Shown here: one piece after another, positions 47,345 to 55,483 of the stretch
Position numbering within the stretch: position 1 is the stretch's first letter
Layout: every line of letters starts with the position of its first letter
Origin: Streptomyces griseocarneus
GTDB taxonomy: Bacteria; Actinomycetota; Actinomycetes; Streptomycetales; Streptomycetaceae
Assembly (NCBI RefSeq): GCF_014655595.1
Contig: NZ_BNBL01000010.1
Span: 240,756 to 304,755, forward strand
Length of the DNA stretch: 64,000 nt
Direction: 5' to 3'
Notes under the pieces: model-generated
Told to the model about the DNA's origin: nothing
Databases searched by the model: none
Seen by the model: the letters and a program-made list of their open reading frames with translations, nothing else
Program-made: the position numbers and the translations under genes

Positions 47345-48241
47345 TCAGCCCTTCGCCAGCGCCGCTCGTACGGCGCTCTCGACGTCCGGGTGGGAGAACG
47401 TGAAGCCGGACTCCAGCAGGCGGGCCGGCACCACACGCTGACTGGCCAGCACTTCCGTGGCCATCTCGCCCAGCGCCAGCCTGAGCGCCGGAGCGGGCGC
47501 GGGCAGCAGTGCCGGACGCCTCAGCACGCGCCCCGTCGCCGCGGTCGCCTCGCGGTTGGTGACCGGGTTCGGCGCCGTGAGGTTGAAGGGGCCCGAGAGG
47601 CCGGGGGAGTGCAGCAGGTGCCGCAGGGCCGCGATGTGGTCGGTGAGGGAGATGAAGCTCCAGTACTGCCGGCCGTTTCCCAGCCGGCCCGCCAGCCCCA
47701 GCCTGGCGAGGGGGAAGAGGCGGGCCCAGGCGCCGCCCTCGGCGGACACCACCAGGCCGGTGCGCAGCAGCACCGTGCGGACGCCCGCCTCCGTCGCCGC
47801 GCCCGTCGCCTCCTCCCAGTCCCGGCAGACGTCCGCCAGGAAGCCCCGGCCGGGCGGGGTGCGCTCGTCCACGATCCGCTCGCCGGTGTCGCCGTAGATG
47901 CCGATCGCGCTGGCGCTGAGCAGCACCCGGGGCGGGGTGTCGAGCGAGGCCACGGCCTCGGCGATCGCCCCGGTGCCGAGCACCCGGCTGTCGCGGATCT
48001 CCTTCTTGTACGCCGCCGTCCAGCGGTGGTCGCCCACCCCGGCCCCGGCCAGGTGGACGACGGCCTCGCACCCGGCGAGATGCGCCGCGTCCACGCGCTG
48101 GCGGACGGGATCCCACTCGACCTCGCCGGGGTTCCGGGGCGGGTGGCGCACCAGGCGGACCACCTGGTCGCCGTCGCGGGTGAGGGCGCGGACGAGCGCC
48201 CTGCCGATCAGGCCCGTCGAGCCCGTGACTGCTACGCGCAT
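47345..48241 (-). CDS. TIGR01777 family epimerase
   Basis: 298 residues. The NAD-binding start VAVTGSTGLIGRALV and SASAIGIYGDTG, RPGRGFLADVC (here PPGRGFLADVC) and WSFISLTDHIAAL match the TIGR01777 branch of atypical short-chain dehydrogenases, with a C-terminal DUF1731 region ending FSHPDVESAVRAAL. Activity unknown. It lies 39 bases beyond the DUF4240 stop, and that gap is made of a 10-bp tandem repeat. Confidence 0.92.
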   Translation of the reverse strand: MRVAVTGSTGLIGRALVRALTRDGDQVVRLVRHPPRNPGEVEWDPVRQRVDAAHLAGCEAVVHLAGAGVGDHRWTAAYKKEIRDSRVLGTGAIAEAVASLDTPPRVLLSASAIGIYGDTGERIVDERTPPGRGFLADVCRDWEEATGAATEAGVRTVLLRTGLVVSAEGGAWARLFPLARLGLAGRLGNGRQYWSFISLTDHIAALRHLLHSPGLSGPFNLTAPNPVTNREATAATGRVLRRPALLPAPAPALRLALGEMATEVLASQRVVPARLLESGFTFSHPDVESAVRAALAKG

Positions 48242-48250
48242 GGTGTCCCG

Positions 48251-48285
48251 TCAGGTCTCGTCAGGTCTCGTCAGGTCTCGTCAGG
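48251..48285. repeat. 10-bp tandem repeat, three and a half copies
   Basis: TCAGGTCTCG is repeated three times at 48251-48280, followed by TCAGG. It contains the stop of the DUF4240 gene and fills the gap before the epimerase start, so copy-number change would alter their spacing without changing either protein. Confidence 0.9.
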
Positions 48286-48805
48286 CCTTGAAGCGGTCCC
48301 AGAGACGGGGGAAGCGCTCGGCCAGCGCCGCCTCGTCCTCGAGGTCGAACGCCGTGCCGAGCGGTTCGGAAGGCTGCGGGGGCAGGCCGAGGTCGGGGGT
48401 CTCCACGCCCGTCAGCTGCTCGTACGCCTCGTCCGCCGCGTAGCCCAGGTCCTCGCCGTCCCCGTCCACTTCCTCGTCGAAGTCCTCCAGCAGGTCCGCG
48501 AGCGCGTCCGGGTCGTGCACGGCGCCCTCGAACACCTCCCGGCCCTGCCCGATCAGCCAGCAGCGGAAGTAGTCGAAGACGTCGTCGCTCGCGCCGTCGA
48601 GGAGCACGGCCGCGGCTCCCCACAAGTCCCACAGGTAGGCGCGGTTGTAGCGCGCCTCGAAGTGCCGGGCGAAGTCCAGCACGGCGTCCGGGTCGAGCTG
48701 CGTGAGCTTCTCGACCAGCAGGTCGGCCTGGTCCTCGGGGTCTCCTTCGGCGGTCTCTCGTGCGCTGTCGATCAGCTCCCAGAACTCCGTCTCGTCCATC
48801 ATCAC
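48281..48805 (-). CDS. DUF4240 domain protein
   Basis: 174 residues, acidic and soluble. MDETEFWELIDSAR at the start, FARHFEARYNRAYLWDLWGAA, quoted in part as FEARYNRAYLWDLW, and DDVFDYFRCWLIGQGR are the conserved DUF4240 segments. Function unknown. The start may be GTG 48805 or either of the ATGs at 48802 and 48799. The stop TGA is part of the tandem repeat. Possibly co-transcribed with the epimerase. Confidence 0.88.
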   Translation of the reverse strand: MMMDETEFWELIDSARETAEGDPEDQADLLVEKLTQLDPDAVLDFARHFEARYNRAYLWDLWGAAAVLLDGASDDVFDYFRCWLIGQGREVFEGAVHDPDALADLLEDFDEEVDGDGEDLGYAADEAYEQLTGVETPDLGLPPQPSEPLGTAFDLEDEAALAERFPRLWDRFKA

Positions 48806-49003
48806 GGGACCAGCATCGGTCCTGGAGGGGGGCGACGCACCCGGAGGGAGCCGGATGCGGCCGTGTTGTTACCGGAGGCGGGTGGTGCCCGGTTGCCGGA
48901 AAATCAGGACAGGAGGTGTCCGGTTTCGGTGACAGCGTCGTCCTCGTCGTCCGGCGGAAGGCCGTCGGGCGGGAAGAGATGTGACGAGAGGGGACGGTTG
49001 GAC

Positions 49004-49912
49004 ATGGGTGTGCTCGAGGGGAAGGTCGCGCTGGTCGCCGGCGCCACCCGGGGGGCCGGCCGGGCCATGGCCGTGGAGCTGGGCCGCGCCGGGGCCGTGG
49101 TCTACGCGACCGGGCGGACCACGCGCGAGCGGCGCAGCGAGGTGGGCCGGCCCGAGACCATCGAGGAGACCGCCGAGCTGGTCACCGCCGCCGGCGGCAC
49201 CGGCATCGCCGTACCCACCGACCATCTGGAACCGGATCAGGTCCGCGCCCTCGTCGAGCGCGTCGACCGGGACCACGGACGGCTCGACGTGCTCGTCAAC
49301 GACGTGTGGGGCGGCGACCACCTGCTGGAGTTCGACACCAAGGTGTGGGACGTCGACCTCGCCGCGGGGCTGCGGATGCTGCGCCTGTCGATCGACACCC
49401 ACGCCATCACCAGCCACTTCGCCCTCCCCCTGCTCGTCCGGCGGCCGGGCGGCCTGGTCGTCGAGATCACCGACGGCACGGAGGAGTTCAACCGCACCTA
49501 CCGTGACAACCTCTTCTACGACCTGGCCAAAATCGCCCCCACCCGGATGGCCTTCGGGCTGGCGAAGGAGCTCCAGGAGTACGGCGGGACGGCCGTCAGC
49601 CTCACGCCCGGCTTCCTGCGGTCCGAGCGGATGCTCGACCACTTCGGGGTGACGGAGGAGACGTGGCGGGACGCGGTGGCCGCGAGCCCGCACTTCGCCG
49701 TCGCCGAGTCGCCCGTCTTCATCGGCCGCGCCCTCGTCGCGCTCGCCGCCGACCCGGAGCGGGCGCGGTGGAACGGCCGGTCGCTCTCCAGCGGTGAGCT
49801 CGCCAAGGTCTACGGGTTCACCGACGCCGACGGCTCCCGGCCGGACGCCATGGGGTACTTCCAGGACGTGGTGTACGGCGGCAAGGACGCGCCGGTGGAG
49901 GACTACCGGTAG
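49004..49912 (+). CDS. Short-chain dehydrogenase/reductase (SDR)
   Basis: 302 residues. The Rossmann motif is AGATRGAGRAMA, the variant of TGxxxGxG common in classical SDRs, and the active site is YDLAK (Y-x-x-x-K). NDVWGGDHLLE replaces the usual NNAG region. The substrate is unknown. ATG 49004 is the simple start, but TTG 48998 in frame has a better spaced GAGGGG, so six bases more is possible. The stop is only five bases before the convergent WYL gene. Confidence 0.92.
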   Translation: MGVLEGKVALVAGATRGAGRAMAVELGRAGAVVYATGRTTRERRSEVGRPETIEETAELVTAAGGTGIAVPTDHLEPDQVRALVERVDRDHGRLDVLVNDVWGGDHLLEFDTKVWDVDLAAGLRMLRLSIDTHAITSHFALPLLVRRPGGLVVEITDGTEEFNRTYRDNLFYDLAKIAPTRMAFGLAKELQEYGGTAVSLTPGFLRSERMLDHFGVTEETWRDAVAASPHFAVAESPVFIGRALVALAADPERARWNGRSLSSGELAKVYGFTDADGSRPDAMGYFQDVVYGGKDAPVEDYR

Positions 49913-49916
49913 GGGA

Positions 49917-50882
49917 TCAGCCGTAGAGGGCGGCGGCGCGGGCCGCCGCCCGCGCGAAGCGCTCGCGGAGCTCCGGCGGCCCCAGCACCTCGGCCTCGGG
50001 GCCGAGCGCCAGCAGCTGTTCGTACGCCACGTCCCGCGACTCGACGGCCAAGGTGACGACGACGCGGCCCAGCCCGTCCGGGGCGCCGGCGGCCCGGAGG
50101 GCCTCCTGGGCCGCCGTACGGTCGGTGACGTACGGCAGGCGGCGGGCGCCGTCGGGGGTGAGGCGCAGCTCCACGCGGTCGCGGAGGATCGAGCGGGCGA
50201 AGGCGGCGGAGCGTTCCTCCCAGAAGGCCGGCAGGTCGAACGACTCGGGGCGGTGGAAGCGGGCCTCGCCCACGGTCACCGCCGTGAAGCGGTCCACGCG
50301 GTAGACCCTGACGTCGGCGTCCGCGCGGGCGGCCAGATACCAGACGCCCGCCTTGAGGATCAGGCCGTACGGCTCGAGGTCCCGCTCCACGTCGCCGTCC
50401 GGCCGGGCGTAGCGGGCCGTCATGCGGCGGTCGTCCCAGACGGCGTCGGCGACGGCGGGCAGCAGATCGGGCGGGTCGTGGGGCTGCCACCAGCCGGGGG
50501 CGTCGAGGTGGAAGCGCTGGGCCGCGCTCGCGGGGGCGTCGCTCAGCTCGGGCAGCAGGGCGGCCGAGACCTTCAGACGGGCGGCGGAGGCGGCGTCGGC
50601 CAGGCCCATGTCGCGCAGGGCGGTCGGCACGCCGGAGAGGAAGAGGGCTTCGGCCTCGGTCCGGCCGAGGCCCGTCAGGCGCGTGCGGTAGCCGCCGATC
50701 AGGCGGTATCCGCCGGCCCGGCCGCGGTCGGCGTAGACGGGCACGCCGGCCTCGGACAGCGCGAGGACGTCCCGGGCGACCGTGCGCTCCGAGACCTCGA
50801 GCCGGCGCGCCAGCTCCGTCCCGGTCATCGACGAGCGGGACTGCAGCAGGAGCACCAGCTTGATCAGACGGGCCGCACGCAT
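49917..50882 (-). CDS. WYL-domain transcriptional regulator (YafY-like)
   Basis: 321 residues. An HTH_11 domain at the N-terminus (RLIKLVLLLQSRSSMTGTELARRLEVSERTVARDV, in short GTELARRLEVSERTVARD) and a WYL domain from about residue 125 to 240, with DLEPYGLILKAGVWYLAA. WYL proteins sense ligands or nucleic acid and often activate nearby genes. ATG 50882 was chosen because GATGAGG lies just upstream and the frame beyond is not conserved. Two 14-bp direct repeats lie 25-55 bases upstream and may be its own control site. Confidence 0.9.
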   Translation of the reverse strand: MRAARLIKLVLLLQSRSSMTGTELARRLEVSERTVARDVLALSEAGVPVYADRGRAGGYRLIGGYRTRLTGLGRTEAEALFLSGVPTALRDMGLADAASAARLKVSAALLPELSDAPASAAQRFHLDAPGWWQPHDPPDLLPAVADAVWDDRRMTARYARPDGDVERDLEPYGLILKAGVWYLAARADADVRVYRVDRFTAVTVGEARFHRPESFDLPAFWEERSAAFARSILRDRVELRLTPDGARRLPYVTDRTAAQEALRAAGAPDGLGRVVVTLAVESRDVAYEQLLALGPEAEVLGPPELRERFARAAARAAALYG

Positions 50883-50906
50883 GACCTCATCATGCCGGGG
50901 CCCGCT

Positions 50907-50937
50907 GACATTCGGGGCACGGCGATATTCGGGGCAC
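50907..50937. repeat. Two 14-bp direct repeats upstream of the WYL gene
   Basis: GACATTCGGGGCAC at 50907-50920 and GATATTCGGGGCAC at 50924-50937 differ at one base and start 17 bases apart. Their place in the promoter region suggests a regulator site, possibly for the WYL protein itself. Confidence 0.6.
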
Positions 50938-51061
50938 GACGACAGGAGCCCGTGCGCAGCCAGGGCACGGATGACGCATGGGGTCCTGTCGTCACCCCTT
51001 CGGACCGTTCCGCGACACAGGACAGGGCGCGCGGGACGGCTCCGGCGGAGACGATACGCCT

Positions 51062-51080
51062 TTGATCGATGATCGATCAA
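51062..51080. promoter_or_regulatory. Palindromic operator-like site with promoter elements
   Basis: TTGATCGAT-G-ATCGATCAA is a perfect 9+1+9 palindrome, AT-rich for this genome. On the minus strand it provides TTGATC, followed 18 bases later by TATCGT; on the plus strand TTGATC is followed 17 bases later by TAGGGT. Either pair could be a promoter. The site is 46 bases beyond the end of the GntR/FCD gene and 180 bases before the WYL start. Palindromes of this type are bound by GntR regulators, so the neighbour is the likely binder. Confidence 0.5.
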
Positions 51081-51125
51081 TCCCTAGGGTAAATCGGATG
51101 GGAATCCGCCCGGGGAACGGGGCGG

Positions 51126-51749
51126 TCAGATGCGCGGCGCGCAGCTCAGGACGTGCCGCTTGAGGAGCTCGCCGATGGCGGGGTCGCGGCGCCGGAAGGC
51201 CCGTACGATCTCCGCGTGGTCCTCGGCGTGGGCGCGCGGTTCGGGGCTGAGCCAGCGGATCGACAGCGTCGTCCAGACCTCGATGCCCAGCGACTCCCAG
51301 GTGTGCAGCAGGACGGAGTTCCCCGAGGCCCGGACGATCTCGCGGTGGAAGGCCACCGTGTGCCGCGCCTGCGCCTCGCTGTCGCCCGCGCGGTCGGCCA
51401 CCTCCAGGGCCGCCACCTCCCGCTCCAGCGCCGAGACGTCCCCGGCGAGGGTGTCGGCGGCCAGCTCGGCGGCCACCTGCTCCAGGCCCGCGCGGACGGG
51501 GTAGCTCTCCTTGAGGTCGGCGGCGGTCAGGTCGCGGACGCGTACGCCCTTGTTGGGCACGGACTCGATCAGCCGCAGCGACTCCAGCTCGCGCAGCGCC
51601 TCGCGCACCGGCGTCTGGCTCACCAGCAGCTCGGCGGCGATCCGGCGCTCCACGATGCGCTCGCCCGGCTGCCAGCGCCCGCTGACGATCCCCTCGAGGA
51701 TGTGCTCGCGGATCTGCTCGCGCAGCGAATGGACGACGGGCGGGGTCAT
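51126..51749 (-). CDS. GntR-family regulator with FCD domain
   Basis: 207 residues. The winged helix REQIREHILEGIVSGRWQPGERI, quoted in part as HILEGIVSGRWQPGE, and VSQTPVREALRELESLRLIE is followed by an FCD ligand domain with FHREIVRASGN and the metal-binding His in HTWESLG. In S. coelicolor a GntR gene lies beside pyruvate/oxoglutarate dehydrogenase genes, and here it lies 191 bases after sucB on the same strand. It may sense a central metabolite and control sucB-lpdA, but no operator upstream of those genes was identified. Confidence 0.88.
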   Translation of the reverse strand: MTPPVVHSLREQIREHILEGIVSGRWQPGERIVERRIAAELLVSQTPVREALRELESLRLIESVPNKGVRVRDLTAADLKESYPVRAGLEQVAAELAADTLAGDVSALEREVAALEVADRAGDSEAQARHTVAFHREIVRASGNSVLLHTWESLGIEVWTTLSIRWLSPEPRAHAEDHAEIVRAFRRRDPAIGELLKRHVLSCAPRI

Positions 51750-51863
51750 TGCTCTCCTTGGTCGGATCTGCCGGATACGTCATTATCGGCGCTTCCCCCG
51801 GCCTGCCGGCCCGGCCGGGGGTCCGGGGGGCTGTCCCCCGGGAGACGCGGCGGGCGCATGGCG

Positions 51864-51912
51864 AAGGGCGCGGCCCCGGCTCGTACGGATACGAGACCGG
51901 GGCCGCGCCCTT
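51864..51912 (-). terminator. Terminator of sucB
   Basis: A 16-bp stem (51864-51879 with 51897-51912), extended by CTCGTA/TACGAG with a CGGA loop and one bulged base. It follows the sucB stop by 28 bases and separates it from gntR. Confidence 0.85.
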
Positions 51913-51940
51913 CAGCGTGCGCTGCCGCGAGGCGTGCGGA

Positions 51941-53734
51941 TCAGAGACCGATCTCGGCCTCGAACTCGGCGGCCTCCAGGAGCTGCTTGACCGTGGTCAG
52001 GTAGCGGGCGGCGTCGGCGCCGTCCACCAGACGGTGGTCGTAGGAGAGCGCCAGGTACGTCATGTCGCGGATCGCGATGGTCTCGCCGAGCTCCGGGTGG
52101 TTGATGACCACCGGGCGCTTGACGGTCGCACCGATGCCCAGGATGCCGACCTGGTTCGGGGGCACGATGACCGTGTCGAACAGCGCACCGCGCGAGCCGG
52201 TGTTGCTGATCGTGAAGGTCGCGCCGGCCAGGTCGTCCGGGCTGATCTTGCTGGAACGGACCTTGCCCGCCAGCTCCGCCGTCTTCTTGGCGATGCCCGC
52301 GATGTTGAGGTCACCCGCACCCTTGATGACCGGGGTCATCAGGCCCTTCTCCGAATCGACGGCGATGCCGACGTTCTCGGAGTCGAAGTAGGTGATGGTG
52401 TTCTCGTCCTCGTTGATCCGGGCGTTGATGACCGGGTGGGCCTTCAGCGCCTGGACGGCGGCCTTGACGAAGAACGGCATCGGGGACAGCTTGACGCCCT
52501 CACGGGCGGCGAAGGCGTCCTTGGCCTTGTTGCGCATCCGCATGATCTTGGTGATGTCCACCTCGACCACGGAGGTCAGCTGCGCCTGGCCGTGCAGCGC
52601 CTTCATCATGTTGTCGGCGATGACCTTGCGCATGCGCGGCATCTTGACCGTCTGACCGCGCAGCGGCGACGCCTCGAGAGCCGGAGCCTTCGGGGCGGCG
52701 GCGGCCGGGGCGGCAGCGGCGGCCGGGGCCGGCGCGGCCTTGGCGGCCTCGGCGGCGGCGATGACGTCCTGCTTGCGGATGCGGCCGCCGACGCCGGTGC
52801 CGGCGACGGTGGTCAGGTCGACGCCGGCCTCGGCGGCGAGCTTGCGCACCAGCGGCGTGACGTAGGCGCCGTCCGTCGCCGGGGCGGCGACGGCCGGGGC
52901 CTTCGGCGCGGCCGGAGCGACCGGCGCGGGGGCCGGAGCCGGGGCCGGAGCGGCGGGGGCCGGGGCAGCGGCGACGGGAGCCGGAGCCGGAGCGGCCGGA
53001 GCCGGAGCCGGGGCGGCGGGCGCGGCCGGAGCAGCGGCGGGGGCCGGAGCCGGAGCGGCCGGAGCCGGAGCCGGGGCGGCCGGGGCAGCGGCGGCGGCCG
53101 GAGCGGCGCCGGCGGCACCGATCACGGCGAGCTTGGCGCCGACCTCGGCGGTCTCGTCCTCGCCGACCAGGATCTCCAGCAGGGTGCCGGAGACGGGGGC
53201 CGGGATCTCGGTGTCGACCTTGTCGGTGGAGACCTCGAGCAGCGGCTCGTCGGCCTCGACCGTCTCGCCGACCTCCTTGAGCCAGCGGGTGACGGTGCCC
53301 TCGGTGACCGACTCGCCCAGCGCGGGCAGGACGACGTCGGTGCCCTGGGCGCCACCGGCGGCCGGGGCGGCCGGGGCCTCGGCGACGGGCGCCGGGGCGG
53401 CGGGGGCCTCGGCCACGGGGGCCGGGGCGGGCTCGGCGGCCGGAGCGGCCGGAGCCTCGGCGGCGGCCGGAGCCGCGGCCTCGGCGGGCGCGCCGGAGCC
53501 GTCGTCGATGATGGCCAGCTCGGCGCCGACCTCGACCGTCTCGTCCTCGGCCACCTTGATGGAGGCGAGGATGCCGGCCGCGGGGGCCGGGATCTCGGTG
53601 TCGACCTTGTCGGTGGAGACCTCGAGCAGCGGCTCGTCGGCCTCCACGCGCTCACCCTCGGCCTTGAGCCAACGGGTGACAGTGCCCTCGGTCACGCTCT
53701 CGCCGAGCGCCGGCAGGGTTACGGAAACCGCCAT
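51941..53734 (-). CDS. sucB: 2-Oxoglutarate dehydrogenase E2, dihydrolipoamide succinyltransferase
   Basis: 597 residues. Two lipoyl domains lie at about residues 3-76 and 130-205, each with EVSTDKVDTEIP, the first Lys being residue 43. They are followed by long Ala/Pro linkers, an E1/E3-binding domain (VTPLVRKLAAEAGVDL to GGRIRKQDV) and the catalytic domain ending SYDHRLVDGADAARYL with the His and Asp of acyltransferases. It transfers succinyl (or acetyl) groups from the lipoyl arm to CoA; sequence alone does not separate these two E2 types with certainty. lpdA follows upstream on the same strand by 49 bases. Lipoylation depends on the LipB and LipA encoded here. Confidence 0.93.
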   Translation of the reverse strand: MAVSVTLPALGESVTEGTVTRWLKAEGERVEADEPLLEVSTDKVDTEIPAPAAGILASIKVAEDETVEVGAELAIIDDGSGAPAEAAAPAAAEAPAAPAAEPAPAPVAEAPAAPAPVAEAPAAPAAGGAQGTDVVLPALGESVTEGTVTRWLKEVGETVEADEPLLEVSTDKVDTEIPAPVSGTLLEILVGEDETAEVGAKLAVIGAAGAAPAAAAAPAAPAPAPAAPAPAPAAAPAAPAAPAPAPAAPAPAPVAAAPAPAAPAPAPAPAPVAPAAPKAPAVAAPATDGAYVTPLVRKLAAEAGVDLTTVAGTGVGGRIRKQDVIAAAEAAKAAPAPAAAAAPAAAAPKAPALEASPLRGQTVKMPRMRKVIADNMMKALHGQAQLTSVVEVDITKIMRMRNKAKDAFAAREGVKLSPMPFFVKAAVQALKAHPVINARINEDENTITYFDSENVGIAVDSEKGLMTPVIKGAGDLNIAGIAKKTAELAGKVRSSKISPDDLAGATFTISNTGSRGALFDTVIVPPNQVGILGIGATVKRPVVINHPELGETIAIRDMTYLALSYDHRLVDGADAARYLTTVKQLLEAAEFEAEIGL

Positions 53735-53783
53735 GATTGCGGTTGCTCCTTACGGTTAGTGCGGATGGTGGTGCGCTCGGGAC

Positions 53784-55172
53784 TCAGTCGTGCGAGTGCA
53801 GCGGCTTACCGGCCAGGGCCAGGTGCGCCTCGCCCATGGCCTCGTTCTGCGTCGGGTGCGCGTGGATGAGCTGCGCGACCTCGGCGGGGAGCGCCTCCCA
53901 GTTGTAGATCAGCTGGGCTTCGCCCACCTGCTCGCCCATGCGGTCGCCGACCATGTGTACGCCGACGACGGCACCGTCCCGCACCTGGACGAGCTTGATC
54001 TCGCCCGCGGTCTTGAGGATCTTGCTCTTGCCGTTGCCCGCGAGGTTGTACTTCAGGGTGACGACCTTGTCGGCGCCGTACAGCTCCTTGGCCTTCGCCT
54101 CGGTGATGCCGACCGAAGCGACCTCGGGGTGGCAGTACGTGACGCGCGGCACGCCGTCGTAGTCGACCGGCACGGGCTTGAGCCCGGCCAGACGCTCCGC
54201 TACCAGGATGCCCTCGGCGAAGCCGACGTGCGCGAGCTGGAGGGTCGGGACGAGGTCACCGACGGCCGAGACGGTCGGCACGTTGGTCTGCATGTACTCG
54301 TCGACGAGGACGTAGCCGCGGTCCATGGCGACCCCGGCCTCCTCGTAGCCCAGGCCCTGGGAGACCGGGCCGCGGCCGACGGCGACGAGCAGCAGCTCGG
54401 CCTCGAAGGTCTTGCCGTTCTCCAGCGAGACCTTCACTCCGTCGGCGGTGTACTCCACGCCCGAGAAGCGGGAGCCGAGGGAGAAGTTGATGCCGCGCTT
54501 GCGGAAGGCGCGCTCCAGCAGCTTGGAGCTGTTCTCGTCCTCGACCGGGACGAGGTGGGGAAGCGCCTCGACGATGGTGACGTCGGCACCGAAGGACTTC
54601 CACGCGGAGGCGAACTCGACGCCGATGACGCCGCCGCCCAGCACGATCGCGGACTTCGGCACGCGGTCCAGGACCAGCGCGTGGTCCGAGGAGATGACGC
54701 GGTTGCCGTCGATGGTCAGGCCCGGCAGCGACTTCGGCGTGGAGCCGGTGGCCAGCAGGACGTGGCGGCCGGTGTAGCGCTGGCCGTTGACGTCGACGGA
54801 GGTGGGGGAGGACAGGCGGCCCTCGCCGGTCACGTAGGTGACCTTGCGGGAGGCGACCAGGCCCTGCAGGCCCTTGTACAGGCCCGAGATCACGTCGTCC
54901 TTGTACTTGTGGACGCCCGCGATGTCGATGCCCTCCAGGGAGGCCTTGACACCGAACTGCTCGGCCTCGCGGGCCTGGTCGGCGATCTCGCCGGCGTGCA
55001 GCAGAGCCTTGGTGGGGATGCAGCCGCGGTGCAGGCAGGTGCCGCCCAGCTTGTCCTTCTCGATCAGGGCGACCTCGAGACCCAGCTGCGCTCCACGCAG
55101 GGCAGCGGCGTAACCACCACTACCGCCTCCGAGGATCACTAGGTCGAAAACGGTGCTGGCGTCGTTCGCCAC
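53784..55172 (-). CDS. lpdA: Dihydrolipoyl dehydrogenase (E3)
   Basis: 462 residues. The FAD motif LVILGGGSGGYAAAL is followed by the redox disulfide Cys46/Cys51 in GGTCLHRGCIPTK. The NAD motif VLGGGVIGVEFA and the C-terminal active His in HAHPTQNEAMGEA complete the enzyme. It reoxidises the lipoyl arm of E2, giving NADH. GTG 55172 has GGAGG seven bases upstream; a longer frame to 55292 lacks conservation. It is first in the lpdA-sucB unit. Confidence 0.97.
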   Translation of the reverse strand: MANDASTVFDLVILGGGSGGYAAALRGAQLGLEVALIEKDKLGGTCLHRGCIPTKALLHAGEIADQAREAEQFGVKASLEGIDIAGVHKYKDDVISGLYKGLQGLVASRKVTYVTGEGRLSSPTSVDVNGQRYTGRHVLLATGSTPKSLPGLTIDGNRVISSDHALVLDRVPKSAIVLGGGVIGVEFASAWKSFGADVTIVEALPHLVPVEDENSSKLLERAFRKRGINFSLGSRFSGVEYTADGVKVSLENGKTFEAELLLVAVGRGPVSQGLGYEEAGVAMDRGYVLVDEYMQTNVPTVSAVGDLVPTLQLAHVGFAEGILVAERLAGLKPVPVDYDGVPRVTYCHPEVASVGITEAKAKELYGADKVVTLKYNLAGNGKSKILKTAGEIKLVQVRDGAVVGVHMVGDRMGEQVGEAQLIYNWEALPAEVAQLIHAHPTQNEAMGEAHLALAGKPLHSHD

Positions 55173-55431
55173 GTCACGTCCTCCATGCATGGGTACGCCG
55201 TTGCCGGTCGTCGGTGACCGGGCGGCGGCTGTTGTTCGGCCGCGTTTCTTCGGCCCTGTGATTACGGGGGCCCTGTCCTGCCGAGACAACATCTTCGCAC
55301 TTGTTGACGGACGGCGGGACGCCGGGCCGGGCTGTGGGACGACTGATGCGTCACCTTCAGGGGGTTACTCGCGCGTACGAACGTGCCGGTTCATGCGGGT
55401 TTCGTCCGTAGCGAACACGCCACCGTACCGG

Positions 55432-55462
55432 CCGCGGCCCCGGGCGTCGCCCGGGGCCGCGG
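55432..55462 (-). terminator. Terminator of pepA, in a 311-base intergenic region
   Basis: A perfect 13-bp stem CCGCGGCCCCGGG (55432-55444) and its complement (55450-55462) follows the pepA stop. The rest of 55173-55483 should hold the lpdA promoter; no conserved ORF was seen there. Confidence 0.8.
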
Positions 55463-55483
55463 AGCCGGCACGAGACCCGTGAC

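Noticed and set aside
48907..48921. Short inverted repeat GGACA-n5-TGTCC before the SDR gene.
   Set aside because: Five-base arms are expected by chance in this composition, and its regulator is not evident.
52880..53110. Repeated GCC/GGC-type sequence that might look like a VNTR or CRISPR.
   Set aside because: It codes the Ala/Pro linkers of SucB; no regular spacers.
51749..53869. A long Gly/Arg/Ser-rich frame opposite sucB.
   Set aside because: It is the complement of the Ala/Pro linkers and lipoyl domains of sucB.
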